DNA from: Cladopsammia gracilis
Taxonomy: Eukaryota > Cnidaria > Anthozoa > Scleractinia > Dendrophylliidae
Length of the DNA: 64,000 nucleotides
Direction of reading: 5' to 3'
Assembly: GCA_022457155.1 (NCBI GenBank)
Contig: JAJGOT010000478.1
Location: 1-64,000 of the forward strand
Each line of letters opens with the position of its first letter. Position 1 is the first letter of the stretch. The notes under the pieces were generated by a model that saw nothing but the letters and a program-made list of their open reading frames with translations, did not search any database and was not told where the DNA came from. Shown here piece after piece: positions 59,783 through 64,000 of the stretch. Position numbers and translations under genes: made by a program.

Positions 59783-60318
59783 CTAGCGAACAAAGACTTT
59801 CCAAAAATCACCAGAAGAGACTCCTGCATTATAATCATCGCATTCCCATCTGCCTGCATAGCCAAGCAACCAGTGACAATTACCTTCCATAAAAGCAGCG
59901 TGATTGTATAATCGGCTTTTGTATTCCAACCCGTCATGCCCCCATTTACCAACTTTATAAGAACCTCTTTCATATCCCCACTTTTGACAAACTCTTGCTA
60001 ATCTCGAGTTGTCGTTTTTCATTATCACAAACGAACCACACGAGGCAGGAAAAGCATCTGTCTGACCGCTGAAGTACTGGACCACAGATTCACCCGTGCT
60101 GTTAGTGGCAGTGATGATGTTGAATGTTCGGCCTGGTCGCTGTTTCTTACAGTGGAATCTCAGTTGAGTGAAAGACAATCTCTTCCTCAGTTCCTTCATG
60201 GCGCTTGTTGTGAGAAACATCTGTTTGCTGCTTATTCCACGGTATGAAGTCTTAACTGGCACCTGAGAGGGAGGAGTTGAGCTGTGCAACACAATGCTGG
60301 AGACAAGAAGCCAACCTC
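59783..60318 (-). CDS. Gene B (tandem paralogue) terminal exon, fibrinogen-like
   Basis: A 536-bp terminal exon in frame with 63133-63282 across a 2.8-kb intron. It encodes GGWLLVSS through [11 protein letters not shown] and a stop. Compared with exon 18 of gene A it has one extra codon in the loop before RLYNHAAF and an added cysteine (GNCHWLL). Both copies are intact, so the paralogue is probably functional rather than a pseudogene. Whether gene B keeps the full lectin architecture cannot be seen. Confidence 0.83.
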
Positions 60319-60825
60319 CTGAAATTAGAAAAGGGTCTGTGGTCATGTGACACGTCAGAAGCGGCAGGACAAAACAGTAAGTTCATTTTGTAAGAATCAA
60401 ACCATTTGGTTTGAGAATAAAGCCTTTCGTAATAAACGAAAAGCAACGCATTTATAACACATGATAAAAATGTACGAACATTTTATTAGGATTTTAATGG
60501 AAAGCGTTTTTATGTTTGTCGTGTTTTCGTTAAAATTAAAACATGTCAAAATTATGGTCATGAATATTATAAATATATGAATGAAAATTTGCCGAAAACA
60601 TTGCTTCAAGCGCTTTTCTCAACTTTCAAGTAATCGGAGCGGAAGTGCTTTTGTCGGTTCTGTAAGAAGTTTCTAAAAGAATCAACTCAGAACTTGTGTT
60701 TAGTGTTCAAGAAAGCGTTAAACTGGCTAATGCATTCGAAAACGTAGGATGTCAAATCGAGCAAGGAGATGATTTCTTATTACAAGTACAAGTACAAGTA
60801 CAAAAAGATCTGTAGGGTTAATTTT

Positions 60826-60974
60826 GTTCGCCGACTGGGGAAATCGCTCACAAGTGAAAAATCTTCACCTAAACTGACCGAACATGCTTTAATTCCCAAC
60901 CATGATAACCCTTCCACTTGATCCTTTATTATTGCAACTAAGGGCGTTATAACTATAATTGTTGTTCTTTCCAT
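60826..60974 (-). pseudogene. RecQ-like helicase fragment
   Basis: The minus strand reads MERTTIIVITPLVAIIKDQV, EGLSWLGIKACSVSLGED, then loses similarity. II.V.TPLVAI.KDQV is helicase motif Ia of RecQ-family proteins. No Walker A motif or other helicase motif is adjacent. It is a small fragment in the last intron of gene B, next to an (ACAAGT)n run at 60,783-60,805. Confidence 0.5.
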
Positions 60975-61340
60975 CTTCCAGAGCTCTTTCTACCCTGGGT
61001 GCTGTGCCAGAGTTCTCTCTTTTTTCGCGAAGCCGCGACGACGAGGCGCAAAGCGTCGAGAAAAAAAAATAAACCGTCTCGGGAGCTTCCTCTAACCGTT
61101 TATGCGGTTTATTTTATTCTTGATATTTAAAGAACGGACCTCTGGAGGCAGGGTAAACTTTTTCATGACACGACACGACGGAAGATTTGATAAAACAAAC
61201 CTTTCCCAAATCTAGTAGGGATAATATCGAAAACATCCCGTATTTCCGCTACAGGTTTCAAGCAGTGTGCCTGTTCTTCTTTAACACGTGGAAAATGTAT
61301 GAGAGAAATCCCTCAGAGAAATGCAAATTACACATCTTTA

Positions 61341-61636
61341 TAGTGTGAACTACGGATGAAAAATGAGTGAAATATATACAACATATATATGATTTTCATA
61401 TATTCATATTTCTATATTTCACTATCATCGGGTTATTACGAACTAACAAGTAACTATCTAGCCATATGACTTGACAGCTCGTTAGATAGAGCATTGCACA
61501 GGTATCGCAAATTAAGTTCATGGGTTCGAATCCCGTTCAAGCCTGAATTTTTTCAGGTTGCTTTTTCAACTGCTAAAGTTGATAGCACACTGCGAGTATG
61601 AAAAATTTCACTGATGTTTCATCCGCAGTTCACATA
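61341..61636. mobile_element. Inverted-repeat element containing a tRNA-like sequence
   Basis: The ends GTGTGAACTACGGATGAAA and TTTCATCCGCAGTTCACAT are inverted, and a second inner pair (GTGAAATATA / TATTTCAC) lies at 61,370-61,425. The tRNA-like part is 61,468-61,543. Confidence 0.65.
61468..61543 (+). ncRNA. tRNA-like sequence (SINE head)
   Basis: D arm AGCTCGTTAGATAGAGC, box B GGTTCGAATCC, and acceptor GACTTGA/TCAAGCC with one mismatch. The anticodon loop lacks the expected T33, so no anticodon can be assigned. It is followed by a short CCTGAATTTTTTCAGG hairpin and T-run. More likely a SINE head than a working tRNA. Confidence 0.55.
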
Positions 61637-61639
61637 TGT

Positions 61640-63030
61640 ATGTAGCATATAATTTTCGCGGGTGTTCTATTTTGGGGGTTGGCGATTTTTTGTGTTTTGC
61701 GGGAACAATTTCTTGCGGTGCGAGATGACTAAAATTTCTGGTGGAAACTAATTTTTGCGTTTCCCTGTTCAAGCAGTAGAACTGTTAACAAAGAAGGGAA
61801 CTTAATGTTTTCCACTTTCATTAATTTTTGAGTTACGATACGCTCTACTTAGAGACATTTCACTGAATTCTATTAATTCTTCGAAGGTGATACAGCGCTG
61901 TCCTAAAGAACTGACGCAGAAGAAAAAAAAAAGCCTACCCCTGCCTCCTGCCATGCTCAAGAATAAAATGATATTTTCCTGGACGTATTCATGCGGGATG
62001 TTTCGGTCGATGTAAGCATTAATGTTGAATGGCTACCCATAGTTACAATCTGTTTATACTTGCAACAAGAAGCCGCACATAGCATGATCGCCAACTCAAT
62101 CAAGCAGGACCAAGCACGCACATGCGCAATCGCGCTAAAGCCGTCTAGCCTCCCACATGGGTGGAAACCGTAGACTTTTTCTATTTAAATGCACAAGCAG
62201 AAGTGAAAGTGATGAGACACAGAAATTCTCTCGAGACATCCCGCGGGTTACGGGAAAACCTAAAAAAATAGCGATTTGTGACGACGAGGAAGAATAATAA
62301 ACCGAAGCTTCAACGCGGTGTGCCACAGGCATCCCGCTTAATATATTTTAATCGTTCTCATCTACATATGTCTGATCGATATCGTTCAGTAACACAAGTT
62401 CACATTAAAAGGCAAAGTTCTTTATTTGACTGAAGGGAGTAAATTTTTACCGAGTATTATTTTGCGAGTGTTTTTGTGTGGGAATTTATCTTTGCGGATC
62501 GAGGAAAATCCGCAAAAATTAAAACCAACAAAATTTTTATGCTACACGGTATATGACTTTTAGATATTCATATTTATAACGTTATTTACCGCGGTAACGC
62601 CACTTAAAGTCAACTTTGATATGGATCTGATCCTCAAATGTATACTTTGCCGCTCATAGGAGCCTTTGATTTAAAACATCGCTAATAAAACTATGTTGTT
62701 TACATTCTCACAAGCCAAATGTTTTCCAGGTACACATAGTCAAAGGACCAAAGTAGCGACTTCTTTCCATATTTTACGAGAGGAATAGGTCAATAATTCG
62801 AGGTATTCTGTTTTTGGAATGACCAGAATATGTCCTAGAAAAACGCGCCCCTGGACTCGAGTGTGATATTGAGGGCAGGAGTAGGTACAGTGCCAGTTTT
62901 CGACCCAGAGGTGTCTCTGAAAAATCTTCGGTGGGAGAGGGGAGGTGGGTGGGGGATGGGCATTCTGGTGTCCTTACAGCAATTTTTGGAATCTCGCTAA
63001 TATACACAAAGTGTATTCTAGTGTAACTTT
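61640..63030. other. Last intron of gene B, no recognised feature
   Basis: Apart from the fragments above I see nothing supported. Short open frames at 62,135 and 62,774 have no recognisable similarity. 63,470-64,000 is also intron of gene B without a recognised feature. Confidence 0.5.
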
Positions 63031-63132
63031 GTATCATTTTTTATGTAACCACACGGCTTGATGGAAGAGCATATTTTGTACAAATTGATACCGTGTGTAA
63101 CTAAAGGTTGACTTGACTGAAGTAAACCTTAC

Positions 63133-63282
63133 CTCCGTCAGTTGTCATGTCACAGTAGACTTTTAAAGGGTTTCCAGTCCTTCCAGGGTCGATCCAGTAC
63201 TCCCCATCTCCTTTGGAGGTACCCAAGTCTCTGATATCTTTGCAGGATTGAGCAGGATCACGAGCAATTCGACCTCGCGTTG
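63133..63282 (-). CDS. Gene B (tandem paralogue) exon equivalent to exon 17
   Basis: A 150-bp phase 1-1 exon with the same AG/GT borders as 21413-21562. It encodes the same [18 protein letters not shown] and CDMTTDG sequence with one change (S-K for S-R). Flanking intron sequence is also nearly identical. It belongs to a second copy of the mosaic lectin gene, whose upstream exons lie beyond the right edge of the window. Confidence 0.85.
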
Positions 63283-64000
63283 CTGCAGTAAGAAAACAGT
63301 TTTTGTTAAATAGTTCAAATAGTTAAAAATTAAAGGTTTTGCTAAATTTGTTTTATTGCAGTTAAAACTAAATTTAGTCTAACCTCATTCAGAGTACCGG
63401 GCCTTTTTTATCTTCTTGGACAAGTAGAAAGGGGTTGGGGGAGGGAGCGGATTCCTCCATCTTCCCACCCAGTTCGCTAAGTCTCATAAACCATACCAAA
63501 AATTGCCCCCTGAAAGGAGACATTTGCTCCGGGCGTGCGCGTTACTAAAATGAACTTATAATGGATATGAAATGTGTAGCGCCAATCGTATGAAATGACT
63601 ATGTTTAATAAAAATGTTATTAAAGCACTTTTGAAACTAAAAATGAACTATTGCCCACGCGCAGTTGAGCTCGAACGGCCTGGGCGCTAGTCCGCGCAAG
63701 TTACCAGTCAAAGCCAAAATGGGCTCAGTCGAAGCATATTGCACTGAAAAAACAGCAAAATGACGGGATTTGTTTCGCTCCAACTAAATCATATTTCACA
63801 CCAAAATGTTCACTGGATCTCAGTCTCTTCCAAACCGAGTGTGGATGTTGACATTACGCCTATTAAAATAGAGTTATACCGCAGAAAGCGATGACCGCGC
63901 GGTTGAACTCCATACAAGCGTTTACGTGACATTGGTCGCTTCACGGTCAAAATGACGGGACTCATTTTTAAAGTTATTAAAATATTTTAACGTTTGCAGA

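Noticed and set aside
61468..61543. Functional tRNA gene
   Set aside because: No valid anticodon loop (T33 missing), mismatched acceptor, and it lies inside an inverted-repeat element; a SINE head is more likely.

Overview
This is eukaryotic genomic DNA, most likely from an anthozoan cnidarian and probably a stony coral. It is AT-rich, with small exons in long introns, a very dense load of inverted-repeat transposons, and a secreted mosaic gene built from domains that are expanded in cnidarians. The repeat motifs based on GTGGTCGCTTACGAGAG and GTCCGCTTAATA, and the ~115-bp array at 7.1-7.6 kb, look to me like scleractinian intergenic repeats. The species is not determined.

The one convincing complete protein-coding gene is on the minus strand, from the start codon at 43,325 to the stop at 14,787. 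I resolved 18 coding exons by eye. Each has AG/GT borders, the reading frame is continuous, and intron phases match at every junction, giving a predicted 1,150-residue secreted protein. Its order is: signal peptide, three H-type lectin repeats, Kazal domain, three more H-type lectin repeats, C-type lectin domain, three calcium-binding EGF domains, and a C-terminal fibrinogen-like module. The two lectin triplets are the same five-exon cassette duplicated inside the gene, with identical intron phases. A secreted carbohydrate-recognition role (mucus, extracellular matrix or skeletal matrix, or innate recognition) is an inference from the domains.

The gene and its 3' flank are tandemly duplicated head to tail. 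Window positions 1-9,780, 14,545-15,420 and 21,290-21,720 align in order with 44,747-58,300, 59,525-60,380 and 63,030-63,470. The second copy enters at the right edge and shows only its last two exons (63,133-63,282 and 59,783-60,318). Comparing the two copies gives empty sites for several insertions.

Region by region: 1-14.5 kb is 3' flank of gene A with two long fold-back elements (1.9-3.9 kb and 5.7-6.7 kb), a G-rich minisatellite, nested repeats, a LINE tail and a THAP pseudogene. 14.8-43.3 kb is gene A. Its introns carry fold-back and TTAA-flanked elements, MITEs, a tRNA-His-like gene, an interrupted RPA-like ORF, a SINE with a perfect target-site duplication, and about 4 kb of one-sided purine-rich sequence. 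43.3-44.7 kb is the gene 5' flank. 44.7-59.5 kb is the second copy of the 3' flank, interrupted by a tRNA-like SINE, a 1.1-kb repeat, a tyrosine-recombinase (Crypton-like) remnant and a 3.4-kb hAT-like element. That element contains a 1.6-kb palindrome and a 1-kb AACAGT hexanucleotide array. 59.8-64 kb is the 3' end of gene B. All assignments are by eye, without database searches.
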